Made by a program: the position numbers and the translations under genes. Below are positions 1 through 13,288 of a stretch of 64,000 nucleotides of DNA, piece after piece. The DNA is from Tausonia pullulans (Eukaryota; Basidiomycota; Tremellomycetes; Cystofilobasidiales; Mrakiaceae), in contig OX637633.1 in assembly GCA_951802195.1 (NCBI GenBank), forward strand, positions 910,255 through 974,254. Direction: 5' to 3'. Under the pieces are notes generated by a model. That model searched no databases and was not told where the DNA came from. It saw nothing but the letters and a program-made list of their open reading frames with translations. How positions within the stretch are numbered: position 1 is the first letter of the stretch; each line of letters begins with the position of its first letter.

Positions 1-564
1 ACGATGAGCTCATGCCCACGCTTCTCAACGTCCTCCGGAGCCCTCTCGACAGCACCGACGAGAAGGCGCGCCTCCTCCGGGGCAAGGTTCTCGAGTGCTG
101 CGGCCTCATCGGTCAGTTCAGGGGCCTTCTATGTGCCGAGGGTGTGCGAGTTTGGGCTGACGACCCAACCCCTCCCTTTCAGGTCTCGCCGTCCCGGACA
201 AGTTCCGCGGCGACGCCCTCGAGATGGCCAACATCCTTGGAGCAATGCAGGCCCTCGATGTCTCGACCTCGGACGAGATGCTCGCGTCGTACATCATGGC
301 CACCTGGGGCAAGCTCGCCGACGTGCTCAAGACCGACTTTGCGCCCTTCCTGCCTACGGTCATGCCCGCGCTCCTCAAGACGGCGAGCCTCGCCCCGGAA
401 TTGTCGGTTCTCGATGGCGAGGACGACGGCGAGGACGAGGTCCTGGGCAACGACTGGGACGTTGTGAACGTTGATGGTCAGAACGTCGGCATCAAGACGT
501 CGGCGATCGAGCAGGTCAACGAGGCGTTTGAGCTCCTTGTCATCTACTCATCGCGTGAGTGGCG

Positions 565-615
<51 letters not shown>

Positions 616-1292
616 GCTTCTCCCTTCGCTGATTGATACACCCCCTATCAGGCCTCGGCACGGCCTTCGGTCCCTACCTCGAGGAGACGATGACCCTCGC
701 GCTCAAGAACCTCGTCTTCTTCTTCCATGACGAAGTCCGGCGCAACTCGGCCATCCTTCTCCCGATCCTTCTCGCGACCGCCAAAGAGGGCAACGTCATC
801 ACCCCCCAACTCCTCCTTGCCGTCTTCGAGAAACTCATGCTCGTCATCGAGGCCGAGTTCGACACCGGCGTTCTCGCGTTCTTCTTCAAGTCCCTGGCGG
901 ACACGCTCAGGGTGGTTGGCTTGGAGAACTTCCCGCAGGAGGCGAGGGTGACGTTTGAGAAGGTCGCGACGACGAGCTTGACGGACATCTCGGACCGGAG
1001 GAAGCTGAGGACGGAGAGGGCCGAGGGGTGGGATGAGGAGGAGCGGGAGGAGGCTTACGAGGTGGGTTAAATGGGAGGGAGGAGGTCTCTCCTCTCTCTC
1101 TCTTTCTGTCTCTCACGAACAGCCCGCTGACCCGCTTCATCTTGCCAGCTTGAGGCCGAGGAGACGTCGGCCGTCAACGAGCTCGTCAAGATCCTCGAGA
1201 TGCTCGACCCGAATCACCCGCTGAAGTTCGTCGCCTCGGGCGTCAAGGACCTCGGCATGGCGCCGAGCGACGACTGGGAGGAGGAGGAGTAG
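1..1292 (+). CDS. PSE1: Importin subunit beta-3 (Kap121/Pse1/IPO5), 3' part
   Basis: This is the C-terminal part of a karyopherin that carries ribosomal proteins and other cargo into the nucleus. The gene starts before the window. Four exons read in one frame: 3-111, 183-554, 652-1061 and 1149-1292, with GT-AG introns and a TAG stop. The protein matches IPO5 HEAT-repeat sequence over its whole length, for example RLLRGKVLECCGLIGLAVP, SYIMATWGKLADVL, GIKTSAIEQ and FFFHDEVRRNSA, with an acidic stretch (DGEDDGEDE) before the GIKT segment as in the family. The C-terminus ends in acidic DWEEEE. The second intron contains a (CT)n microsatellite. The neighbouring HMG-box gene converges on it, leaving about 300 bp between stops. 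Family assignment is firm; the missing 5' end is due to the window edge. Confidence 0.93.
560..614 (+). repeat. (CT)n microsatellite inside an importin intron
   Basis: A CT dinucleotide run forms most of the intron between codons at 554 and 652. It probably serves as an extended polypyrimidine tract and is likely to vary in length. Confidence 0.9.
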
Positions 1293-1595
1293 ACGACGAC
1301 GGTTCTTTCGAGATGACATTATTGGCCTCTGCTTTGTTTGGATGGGGTCGAAAAAAAAACATATCAATGTGACAGAGACAAGGAATAAGAAAAAAGAGGG
1401 CTAGCTGGATAGGGTGGAGGATGGCGGCAGCCACAACACGCCCTAGAGCAAACAAACGAAGACCAATCGAGAGGGTGAGAGAGAGAGAGAGAGTAAAGGG
1501 GAAATCGAAGGCGGGCGACGAGAGCGAGTGAGAGAAAGAGAGGCAATATAGAGCACACAAAGGGGAGAGAGAGATGAAGGAGGCTGTTCTCTTTT
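1293..1595. other. Intergenic region between convergent genes
   Basis: This stretch holds the 3' flanks of the importin gene (plus) and the HMG-box gene (minus). It is rich in GA/CT repeats and shows no coding signal. No further element was recognised. Confidence 0.6.
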
Positions 1596-2126
1596 TTACT
1601 CCTCTCCAGCTCCGGAGGCGTCGTAAGCGCCCTGCTCCCGGAGGTAGCGCTCCTTGTCGGCCTCGGCCTTGGCGACGTAGGGCTGGTGATAGAGAGAGGT
1701 GTGAGTTGGAACGTCGGGTGTGTTATGCAGGGAGAAGGGCGACTCACAGCCTTCTCCTGCTCGCTGAGGTCCTTCCAAGCGAGACCAAGAAGCTTGCCGA
1801 TCTCGCCTGCGGGGAGAAGGGGGGCGCGCAAACGCGTGGAGTCAGTCGACTGACTGCGCAGCGAGGTTGCGACGCGAAAGACAATGAAAGTCGCGGCACG
1901 AGTCGACCGCGACGCGTTTCGTCGCGTCCAAGGAGGTATATATATAAAAAAAAGAAGACCCACCGAAACCGGCCTCGGGGTTCTCAGCCTTGATACGCTC
2001 GCGGTTCTCCGAGGAGAAGATCATGTAGGAGGAAAGACCCCTGGAGGAAGGCAGGTTCAGCATGCATGCGAGAGATGAAAGGGAAGCGAGAAACCCACTT
2101 TTTGGGCGCGTTCTTGTCCTTCTTGG
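1596..2126 (-). CDS. NHP6: NHP6-type HMG-box chromatin protein, 5' end lost in the assembly gap
   Basis: This is a small, single HMG-box protein that bends DNA and works with chromatin remodelling and FACT. Visible exons on the minus strand are 2099-2126 (running into the N gap), 1964-2040, 1748-1806 and 1596-1682. They join in frame to give KKDKNAPKKGLSSYMIF, then ENRERIKAENPEAGFGEIG, GLAWKDLSEQEKAPYVA and KAEADKERYL, ending SGAGEE. The basic segment, the aromatic Y-M-F core, the GLAWK tryptophan and the PYVAKAEADK helix are the diagnostic NHP6 residues. The start codon and the lysine-rich N-terminus must lie in the run of N at 2127-2326. Confidence 0.9.
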
Positions 2127-2326
2127 NNNNNNNNNNNNNNNNNNNNNNNNNNNNNNNNNNNNNNNNNNNNNNNNNNNNNNNNNNNNNNNNNNNNNNNNNN
2201 NNNNNNNNNNNNNNNNNNNNNNNNNNNNNNNNNNNNNNNNNNNNNNNNNNNNNNNNNNNNNNNNNNNNNNNNNNNNNNNNNNNNNNNNNNNNNNNNNNNN
2301 NNNNNNNNNNNNNNNNNNNNNNNNNN
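2127..2326. other. Assembly gap (200 N)
   Basis: Exactly 200 undetermined bases. The round number suggests a gap of unknown true size. It removes the first exon(s) and promoter of the NHP6-type gene. Confidence 0.99.
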
Positions 2327-5072
2327 GAACAAGGGAGGAAGAAAGAGGGAGAGACAGAGGGACGAGGTCAGCGGCGGGCTGATTGGGTTTGGGGGGGCGG
2401 GTCACGGGACTGAGAGCACGACGACGAGGGCGAAAAGGCACGACACAACATCTCATTCGCCGCCGACGAGTGGCAAGAGTGCACTGGAGCGCAGTAGAGC
2501 AGTGGATGGCCCATCACACTCGCAGGCGGGCGAACAAGGGGGAGGAGAGCAGGGTGGGGGGCGGGTCAAGGGGCGAGGGCAGATAGAGATGGATTGGGGA
2601 GCCTCGCTGGGAGGGGGATGGAGCGAGCACAGGAATTGGGAGAGCACGTACGAGGGGCGAGGAAGGTGGATGGAAGGTACGGTGGGTGGTGAGGGGGCGC
2701 GACGCGTCTGTTGGTTGTGGGTGGCCGGGCGAGAGGAGGCTGGCTGGTGGGCTAGCAAGGGCGGGGGGTGAGAGGGCGTTAGGGAGGAGAGAGCGTCCGC
2801 GAGGGCCAGCGCTGGGAAACCCGCTGGTGGGCGGGCGGGCGGGCGCTGGCCAGCGGCGCCAGCGTCGAGCGGAAGGCGCCGCGCCGCGCACGCGTAAACC
2901 TGCCCAGCGCCGGGTCACTGCAGTCGCCTCTCGCTTCGTTTCTCTTGCCTCAAAAATATTTCCATCCCGGGGGGTGCGGCGCTGCGCCCAGAGGGCCAAG
3001 GGCCGCATGGGAGGGCCGGGTCTGGTCCCATCACCGGCTCTGCAGGGGACGGAGAGGCGCAAGCCCAAATCCAAGCCCTCCCTCTGATCGCGATCACGCC
3101 TCGTTTCGTCGCCCCCTTCGAAATCAGCGACCAAGTCGCCACCCGCCGCTCGCGGCCACGTCGACAGGATCAGCCAGCCCGCCGCCTCCACAGCCCGCTC
3201 TCTCTCGCCTCCCAGGTGTTCGCGCTGGCGGCCCTCCTCGCCCTGTCTTGCCGAGAGCAGCATGCATAGGCGGACACTCTGTGCGCGGGGTCTTCCGTCT
3301 TAGGGTGTCCTCTTTTTCTCTTCCCAGAGCTCTCGTGTCGTCATCACCCGGAGAGCAAGCGTTCAACGCAGGGCCCCAGCCTGATGGAAGCCGCCGTCTT
3401 TCGCCCGCACGTCACGGAAAGAGCGATGATGCCGCACCTCGTTGCCTTGGGACAGGGCCTTACTCGTGGCCCGGTCTTGGAGAGAGGAGAGTGGGGACAA
3501 AACTTCAGAGAGGTGAGACCGGCCAGTGAGCTGCGCGGTTCATCCTGGCAGCGCACATTCAGCCTCCGCCTCCCACGCTGGGGAGGTCAGGAAGGAGGTC
3601 GCACACTGGAGGGAAGAGGTCTAGATTTCATGCCGACGGATTGAAGGGGTCCTATCTGACTCGCTACCAGTCTTCCATCCGACGCGATGGGGCTTCGTAC
3701 CACGGACTCTGCGCATCCGATGCCCTCCCGCTCGCGGTCTTCTCCGCCTCTCGTGTACTTAGTGCTTTTTTTGAGACACCCGTCCCCGACTCCCTCGCCT
3801 CCTCGTTAAATCGTCCATCATCGGTCTCAGCTCCACTCGATGTGCTCTTCGTCTCCGGCAACCCATCGTTGAACGATCCCCGGCGAATCACCCGTGGACT
3901 TGTACAGTACACCCTGCCCCAGTCGACCGAGACGGGATTTTCCACGGAGCCCTCCTTTTGCTTGGGAACTGACGGTTGCAGGCAGCGACGTGGGCGCCCA
4001 TCAAGCCATCGCTGACATTAAGACCTCCTCTCTTTGTACTACCTGGTAGACAGTTCAGGTGACCTTCCCCCGTCGCCTCCTTCGTCCAAAGGGGCGTTGA
4101 CCACGTCCAGGCCACCGGGCCTCCCTCGCTTTATCTCGCTCTCTCTATATCGACTTGCAACATGTGAATGATCTGATCAGCTACGACGTAAGGCTCACGA
4201 GTGCTGTATGCGTTCGACGCAATGGGAGTTGCCAGCTGATGATCACAATTGAGCCCTTGCCGGCATCGACACATCTCCCAATCTGACGATGGCCCAGCTA
4301 CCGACCGACTGCGTTTAGGCAAGAAGTCGCTCTGGTCCGATCCCAAGGGCCACTACCAACACATTCGGTTCTGGGGCTGTATACACGCTCGGATGCGAAC
4401 GCCCCCGTGCCGGCACAGTTCATTGCTCTCTCGGCTCTCAGTTCACCTCTCCAAGTGAATTGAAGTGAATTGAAGGACGGACTGCTGAACTCTTCGCAGA
4501 GGCTCCAAGGCGACGGTCTCTTCATCATCCCATACATTACGCCCTCTTACCAACCTCTCCGGCCATGCCCTTCATACCTTTCCACGTTAGCGTTCTTCGG
4601 CCGTGTCTGCTCCTACGCATGCGCTCAAGCGAGCCTCAGGATGATGGAGCTGCATCAACGCGATCAGCACAAGAGTATCAACGGCGGTTTCGGTGCATCT
4701 CTGACCATCGCTGCCCAAGCGTGAGGGCTAGGGGGCTGGAAGGCTCGCTCTTCATCGAAGCTTCCCCACTACCAACATTCATCTCCTCGTCTCTTCTCTC
4801 TTTCCCACCTCTGTCGCCTGTGGGTGATGGCCTGCCCCCTCCTGCTGAGAAAGTCTGCGCTGACCTCCTCGTCTCTTCTCTCCCCTCCAGTCTCAAATCC
4901 CTTCAAATGGCAGACCCAGTCGTCTATAGTCAAGACTCAGCCTTGAGATGTTTCTTCTGTGCTCTGCGCAACATTCGCAACATTCATCCTCATTTCGTCA
5001 CGCTGTCCGATGTTGATGAGGAGAGACTGGGTGCTGATTACTCTGAGCATCCGCCATGCCCAGGGAAACACT

Positions 5073-5595
5073 TTACGGGGGTGCCGTCTTGCCCAAGTTC
5101 CAGCGCAAGTCGTCGCTGTCATCTAAGAACGAGCGGAGGAGAGCAAATCCAACTTGGAAGATCACGATGATGTCCAGGTAGTGGGTCGCTCTCTTCCCCT
5201 CTTTTCTTGCTCTTGCCCTTCGAAGAATGGGAGTACTGGATAGATAAAACCCCATCAAGCCCAATGTAGAGTCCAAAATGAATATGGAATATGTGCCAAT
5301 GGTGGAGGACTGGTCGGATCGGACGAGGTCGAGATAGTCAGAGAGCAAGCTTGGGCTCGTCTCACCGCTGGCCCAGCAGATTCTCTCACATTCGAATCCC
5401 CAACCACGTTGTCGCTCAGCGAATCGGCGACGCCAGCAAGTTTTGGTTCACCGTACCGCTCGTTGGGATCGCCGAGCCATCCGAAGGGTCTCTTGCATTC
5501 TTCAACTCTGCTCGAGAGGGGCGGGCTGCTGAAGGCGTTCTGCCGCAAGCACGCCGCCGAGGTGCAAGACGACTTTTCTGAAGGTTCAATTTGGT
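5073..5595 (-). CDS. Possible partial gene of unknown function
   Basis: No family is recognised. Two minus-strand exons fit together: 5390-5595 (after an acceptor preceded by a CTGAT branch-like site) and 5073-5309, separated by an 80-bp intron with GTGAGA...CCAG ends and an internal CTGAC. The exon lengths keep the frame and end in TAA. The C-terminal segment uses the local codon style and reads THYLDIIVIFQVGFALLRSF, followed by LDDSDDLRWNLGKTAPP. It contains a hydrophobic stretch that could be a membrane helix. No convincing start or upstream exons were found, and the opposite strand also has coding-like stretches, so this may be a remnant or wrong. Confidence 0.33.
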
Positions 5596-5696
5596 CTAGA
5601 GATCAGTCTTCTTGTCCCTCCGTGTTGCGGGCGGGTTTGTTCATTTGCTCTCGGCACAGATTCTAGACTGGATCCTCCAATCCCTAGGCTCTCCAG

Positions 5697-5825
5697 GCAG
5701 CCGCGTACGCCACCGAGGGGGACCTCGACGTCAACAACTCCGCCGCCCCAGAGCCCGTCTACTTGGTGGAGGTCGTCCAGCAGCAGCGTAGCAGAAGCTC
5801 CACCAGCTGGTACCTTGTCAAATAG
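5697..5825 (+). CDS. Possible terminal exon of an unknown gene
   Basis: The segment follows a CTCTCCAG acceptor and stays open to TAG with strongly C-ending codons typical of real exons here. It encodes a 42-residue tail beginning AAAYATEGDLDVNNSAAPEP and ending SWYLVK. Coding-like sequence lies upstream in the same direction (around 5400-5590, e.g. LLKAFCRKHAAEVQDDF), but no intron model joins them cleanly, and the minus-strand candidate overlaps that upstream part. No family is recognised. Confidence 0.28.
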   Translation, partial: AAAYATEGDLDVNNSAAPEPVYLVEVVQQQRSRSSTSWYLVK

Positions 5826-8215
5826 CTAGGTACAGCGTAAGTACGAACATGCGGGAGAAGGGGGGGGGGGGAAGGCCGAGGCCGTTGTTTGGGCGAGACA
5901 ACGAGGTCCTTGCGGCTTGAATCACTAGAGAGAAAGGAAGTAGGAGGAGGAGAAGGAGGTGGTGGTGGTGGTAGGGGGCTCTTGGTTGGTAGTGGCTGTC
6001 GCTGCGCATTTCTCTTTCTCTAAAAAATTGCCTCTCGATGGTTTGGCATTGCATTGTCGACTCCATTATCAACCCACTCACCTCGCTCGAGGACCCAGCA
6101 TCTCTTTCTTCTGTCGATCGCAGTTGGCGCCCCTCTTGCTCACATCTTCACGTGTCCGTCGTCATCACTAGGATCCCCATTCTCCCAGTAATGCTGGTGT
6201 CATCGCCTCGTCCCATCCACGCGCATCTCGCTGCTGGTGGCAGGCAGCGATATAGGCCTGTGCCGGTGGTATACAAGCTAGTCTCGCTTGGGATCAGCGC
6301 TCGCTCTCGACTTGGATCGACTGCCAGCGCATGAGAAACGACACCTTCCGGCTTCCAATAGAGTGCTGAAGGTGACGAGAGCTTCGACGAGCGAGCGCGA
6401 AGCCTCCCCTGCTTGTGTGCGCCTGAGATTCAACAGGGTTGGTTTATCTTCAGGGTCAGATCCACCCATAGAACTGACGGCTTCGGCCAACTCGCGCGCT
6501 GGACACACGAGGCTGACTCCTTCTCGATGGATATGACTCTAGAACCAAGATGGGTGGCTCACCTCCGCGACAGACAGGTGCAAGATCACGAACAGCAGGT
6601 GTGCATCTCTCGCTGTCACATTCCTCCGAGATGGGAAGGGGGGATAGCGACCCGGTCGAGACGTCACAGAAGGCCGACCGCCGATCCGTCCTCTCGTCGG
6701 CATGGCTCTTCTCGTCAGTGTCAGCGCCAACCCGATCGCTTACTTGCTCAATTATACGCCGCATCGGTTCAGTCGGTTTTGCGGTGCTGACGAGCCCTGG
6801 AGGTCGAATAGAGAGCCGGGGAAAGTTCGGGCCAGAGCGGTCGAAGGGCAGCTGCACGCCGCAGGGTTAGACGTCTCGATGTGAGCGTGAGTGCTGCTGG
6901 CTAGCCAAAGCGGTACAAGACGCCGACAGCTCCAGAGCAAGAGATGGAGGGAGAAGGCGGAGAGATGAATATAGGAAGGGCGATATTCCTCGGGCGACGT
7001 CTCGAGGCAGTGCGCCGATGATCTCGGGGATCAACGAGGACGCGACGACAATCAAGACGAGGCCTCATCGGCCGAGGGCGGCAGAGCTGCTTGCGAGGCG
7101 CAACAGACGCTTCGAAACGAGGCATGTTGAGGACGGGAGGGAGAGGGAGATGGAGTACGCAAGGAAAACTTGTACCTGGGTAGTCAAAGGTATAAGAGAT
7201 CGAGTAAGGATATTGGTGATCGATGACATCTTGTACGAGGGCCACCTGTCAGTCTGGCCAGGCGTTGTAGCGGCGCCACTGGTCATTCCCATAGCCATCG
7301 GGATTGATATACGTTTCAATCATACATCGTCAACCTTAAGCATGTGCGAGTCTACGCCATGTCGATCTCCTTCAGGCCTTTAACAGACAACCGCGACTTC
7401 ACTCATGCTACAGGAGATAAACGTCCGACTCGCCAGCTCACTTCAGCAGCGCGGAAAATGCTTCTCCGGCTTGACCGGCTTAGCGTGGAACAACGGACGC
7501 GTTTCGTTATACATGACGCCTTCGGAGAGAAGAAAGGAGAAGGACGAGAAAAGTAACGAACTTTTCAGATGCCCCTTCGGCGCTCCCGGCGGGGTGAGTG
7601 TCCGTCAAACACATTTAATGCCTGTCAACTTCTCACGCCAACCTACTGAGAGGGAGAGCCGAGGGATGATGAGAGAAGGAGGGACATTTGGAGAAAAAGA
7701 AAAGAGACACTCTTAGTCAACAGCGAGCCGGGATCAGGTCAGGAACACCCTCGTCACCGGTCGGTCTTTCATACCGATCACTTTTGCCATCGTGTGCTCC
7801 TTATCTCTCCCCGGTTTGACATTTCAGAAGCGAGAGAGTGCTCAAAAACCAACCAAACTCGGGCCGATGTCTCCGTCCTTGGTTTTGATGAAGAAAGGAG
7901 CAACGCAAAGAGCCCGCGGCCTCGGAGAAAGCCAGCGGGAAGCCAGACTGTCGCCTGAGCGGGGCGACTGTGCTGTTTCTAACCTCTTCGGCCGAAAGAA
8001 ACGACTCATCTCGCACAAACGGATGGCGGAAGGAGCGAAGCTTGAACGCATGGCCCTCGTGCCCGCCGCTGGATGTCGCGCGCAAGAAGACCCGATTTCA
8101 TCTCGTCCAGGGCCGTGATTTGTCCTTTTCTTCACCCATCCCTCGAGATCTCACCTACCCTTCAACCGTCACCTTTCCTGTCTCTTTCCCTTCTCTTCCT
8201 CGCTCCTCCGTCACC

Positions 8216-10595
<2,380 letters not shown>

Positions 10596-10901
10596 ACAAA
10601 GGCCTCCTCTTGTTTCTCCGGGTTCTCTTCCCCTCCTTTTTAACGATCGTCTAGACTCTCTCCTCTCATGGGGTTCTTGCGTTGTATAGTTTGTCGATTG
10701 TCGGGTCCGAGCAGTTTTTTTTCTCTTTAGGATCCTCTCAATGCGGTTGTAGTCGAATGAAGAAGGGGGGGTCATGACAACGACCGCCGGTGCAAGTCAG
10801 AGAAGGATGTGAGAGCTCGAGCTTCGTTCGGTCGGCTCTCGACCGTCAACCTCCATCATCAACTCGCAAAGACCATTCTTCTTTCTCTCCCGGGCAGCTA
10901 G
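10596..10901. other. Intergenic spacer
   Basis: It contains the 3' flank of the dehydrogenase gene and the 5' flank of the palmitoyltransferase gene. It includes short T runs and a C-rich tract. No gene is seen. Confidence 0.5.
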
Positions 10902-12536
10902 ATGCCAATGGCTCAACGATGCTGCTCCGGTTGTGCACCTAGGATCTTTAGATGTTTCAAGCTCGCTGAACGGTAGGTCTCTGCCCCTTTCTCAGAATCA
11001 TGGGTGGGGGGGGGGAACGCACAGCTCGGCTGACGCCGCCGTCCCATCGCGTTCGCTACGACGCGCTCCTACCCCTCTTTCAGGTTCGCCGACTGGCTCA
11101 CAGGCGCCGCTGGCCCCGTCTTTGTTGCGCTCGCATGGGTTCTCATCGGTTCAGGCGGCTTCATGTTCTGTGAGAATGTCACCCTTACTCTCAAGCGTGA
11201 CAGACAGGACTGACACGCGCGCGTCCGATCCCCAGTTGAGGTCGTCTACCCCTCGACGGCAACCTACCTCCCCTACGCTCTTCACCTCTTTCTCGCGGTC
11301 CCATCGTTTTTGATTGCGCTCAACCTGTACAGTCACTACTATCTCGTGTGCCACATCCCACCAGGGCGGCCAGACGACGGCGACGGGAAGGGCCGTGGGC
11401 TCTCCGGCGAGGGGACACCCTTTAGTTGGCCGTGGGCGACGCCGAGGAGGGGTACAGCTGGTGGGGGGAGGGGGTGGCTCGATCCGGGAGAGAGGGAGCG
11501 GGAGGTCGCGAGACAGAGGGAGGCAGCGAGGAGAGAGAGGAGGTGCAGGAAGTGTGGGGGGATGAAGCCGGAGGTGGGTGACGTCGGGGCGCGCTTACCT
11601 GTTTCCTTCCTCCCTGACACCCTGACTGACGCAGCTCGAGGATCATCTCAGCGGACACATCATTGCTCGGTGTGCAAATCTTGCATCTTGAAATACGACC
11701 ATCATGTGGGTGTGTCGAGCAGGGAACGAAGGACGACACAGGCTGACATCTTTCACGTTCTCAACAGTGCCCGTGTATGTTGAACCCCCACCCTCCCTTC
11801 CACCCTTCTACGACTGACTACTTGATGTCGCCCGAAAAAACAGGGATCAACGGTTGCGTCGGCCTCCGCAACGAGCGACACTTCGTTCTCTTCATGTGAG
11901 CGCATTTCCACCCGCCTATTCTCCCCTCCCCGAGCCTCTCTGACTCTCTCCCTATCCAACAACGCAAGGGCCTACCTCGTCATCGGCTGTCTCTTCTTCA
12001 CCACCTTCGGCTGGCCGCTCCTCATCCCCTCGCTCGACATGACCTTTCCCGTCTGTCCATCTCTTCCCTCTTTGCCCCCGCATCTCCTCCCTCTCTCGCT
12101 CATCCCCTCCTCTCTCCCCCCCCCAAACCCCAAACCCCTTCTCAGTGGCCGTACTACACACCTCGCATTGCATACACCATCCTCTGGGTGATTGCCGTCG
12201 CTCTCGGCATTGCCGTCGGCGTCATGTGCTCCTGGCATGTCCTGCAGGCTAGCTGGGGGGAGACGACCGTCGAGGGCCATGGTATGTTGGTTCCCCTTTG
12301 CCTCTCTTTACCTCGTCTCGACCTTGTCAAGAGGAGAGCGCAATGGCTGATGGTCCTCGGCGTGCGGCGGTCGACCCAGACAACGTCTACTACCGCCAGA
12401 AGAAAGGCGCGCATTGGCTGCCCAAGTGGGACCTGGGCCGACGGAGGAACCTCGAGACGTTCTTCAACGTCGGGGCCGACGGATAGTACGTCTTTCGTTT
12501 CGTTTGCCCTCTCCCTTTCCCCCAACTCGCCCTCTT

Positions 12537-12578
<42 letters not shown>

Positions 12579-12765
12579 CTCTTCTGCCCTCGAGCGCTGA
12601 CGCCGTTGCGTTGCGCGTTGAAGCCCGTACCGCACCCTCTGGCTTCCCCTCAGAATCATGACGCATTCGGACGGAAGGGTCTGGGAGGAGAGGCATGGAT
12701 GGCGGGAGGTGGTGGATGGGGGGGATGAGCTGACGGATGATGAGGAGGGCGGGGTTGGAGGGTGA
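10902..12765 (+). CDS. DHHC-type protein palmitoyltransferase
   Basis: It transfers palmitate to cysteines of target proteins at an internal membrane. Ten exons (10902-10972, 11084-11169, 11236-11573, 11652-11705, 11768-11774, 11844-11895, 11969-12050, 12146-12281, 12380-12485, 12624-12765) encode 357 residues. Two membrane helices (about residues 33-54 and 64-85) precede a cytosolic loop and the cysteine-rich domain CRKCGGMKPERTHHC, continuing to the catalytic DHHC in KYDHHCPWINGCVG. Two more helices follow (MAYLVIGCLFFTTFGW and ILWVIAVALGIAVGVM). The DHHC cysteine itself is encoded by a 7-nt micro-exon, TGCCCGT. The NVYY...G and tail region resemble the TTxE-like segment of the family. Which yeast Pfa/Swf paralogue it matches cannot be settled by eye. 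Confidence 0.9.
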
Positions 12766-13100
12766 CGCATGGCTGAAGAGTGATCATGGATTCCGGAGTT
12801 GCTCAATGCTGAGGGACGGGACAGGGAGGGAGAGAGAGAGAGAGAGGAGGCCCATGCAAGAGACAGAGAGGACAAGGAAGAGAGGGAGAGAACAGCCAGC
12901 ACAGAGAGAGAGAGAGGAAGAGAGAGTGAAAGAGAGAGAAAGAGAAAAGGTCAGTAGAGAGGAGTCGTGGCGGATCGTCATGTGGGGGTGGAAAGTCACG
13001 CTATGTGTGGTGGGTAGGTAGGGCAGACGAAGAGCGAATATGAGGAGAGAAGCAACGAGGTGGCAGTTAGGGGAGGGAGAGAAGGAGCAAAAGCAGTAGG

Positions 13101-13172
<72 letters not shown>

Positions 13173-13288
13173 AAAGAAATAGACAGAAAGAAAGAGAAAG
13201 AGAGAGAGAGAGAGGAAGCCCGGGGGCTAGATGAAAAGAAGCTGGCAGGGAAAACTGGGACAAACATTCTTCCACTTGCGGAATCCCC
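12766..13288. repeat. GA-rich intergenic region with (GA)n microsatellite
   Basis: The spacer between convergent genes is dominated by purine-rich DNA. It includes an uninterrupted (GA)n run near 13109-13168 and more GA repeats to about 13213. No gene is supported; long open frames here are low-complexity artefacts. Confidence 0.7.

Larger units (their letters stand above)
2327..8215. other. Long gene-poor stretch upstream of the glutamate dehydrogenase gene
   Basis: About 5.9 kb without a recognisable family. The many open frames here mostly lack the C/G-ending codon bias and intron grammar of neighbouring genes. Local features include a G/GA-rich block at 2330-2780, a GC-rich block at 2790-2900 and CT-rich DNA at 8110-8215 just before the dehydrogenase start. 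Exceptions listed separately are a coding-like minus-strand segment at 5073-5595 and a plus-strand exon-like segment at 5697-5825. A weaker minus-strand piece near 7190-7310 is open up to a GTACAAG donor, but it could not be linked to a gene. Confidence 0.5.

Noticed and set aside
2514-3263. 249-codon minus-strand open frame
   Set aside because: Arg/Pro/Ser-rich low-complexity translation, no intron structure, no codon bias and no family likeness.
4565-5170. 201-codon plus-strand open frame
   Set aside because: Composition is like random GC-rich DNA, with no domain and no C-ending codon preference.
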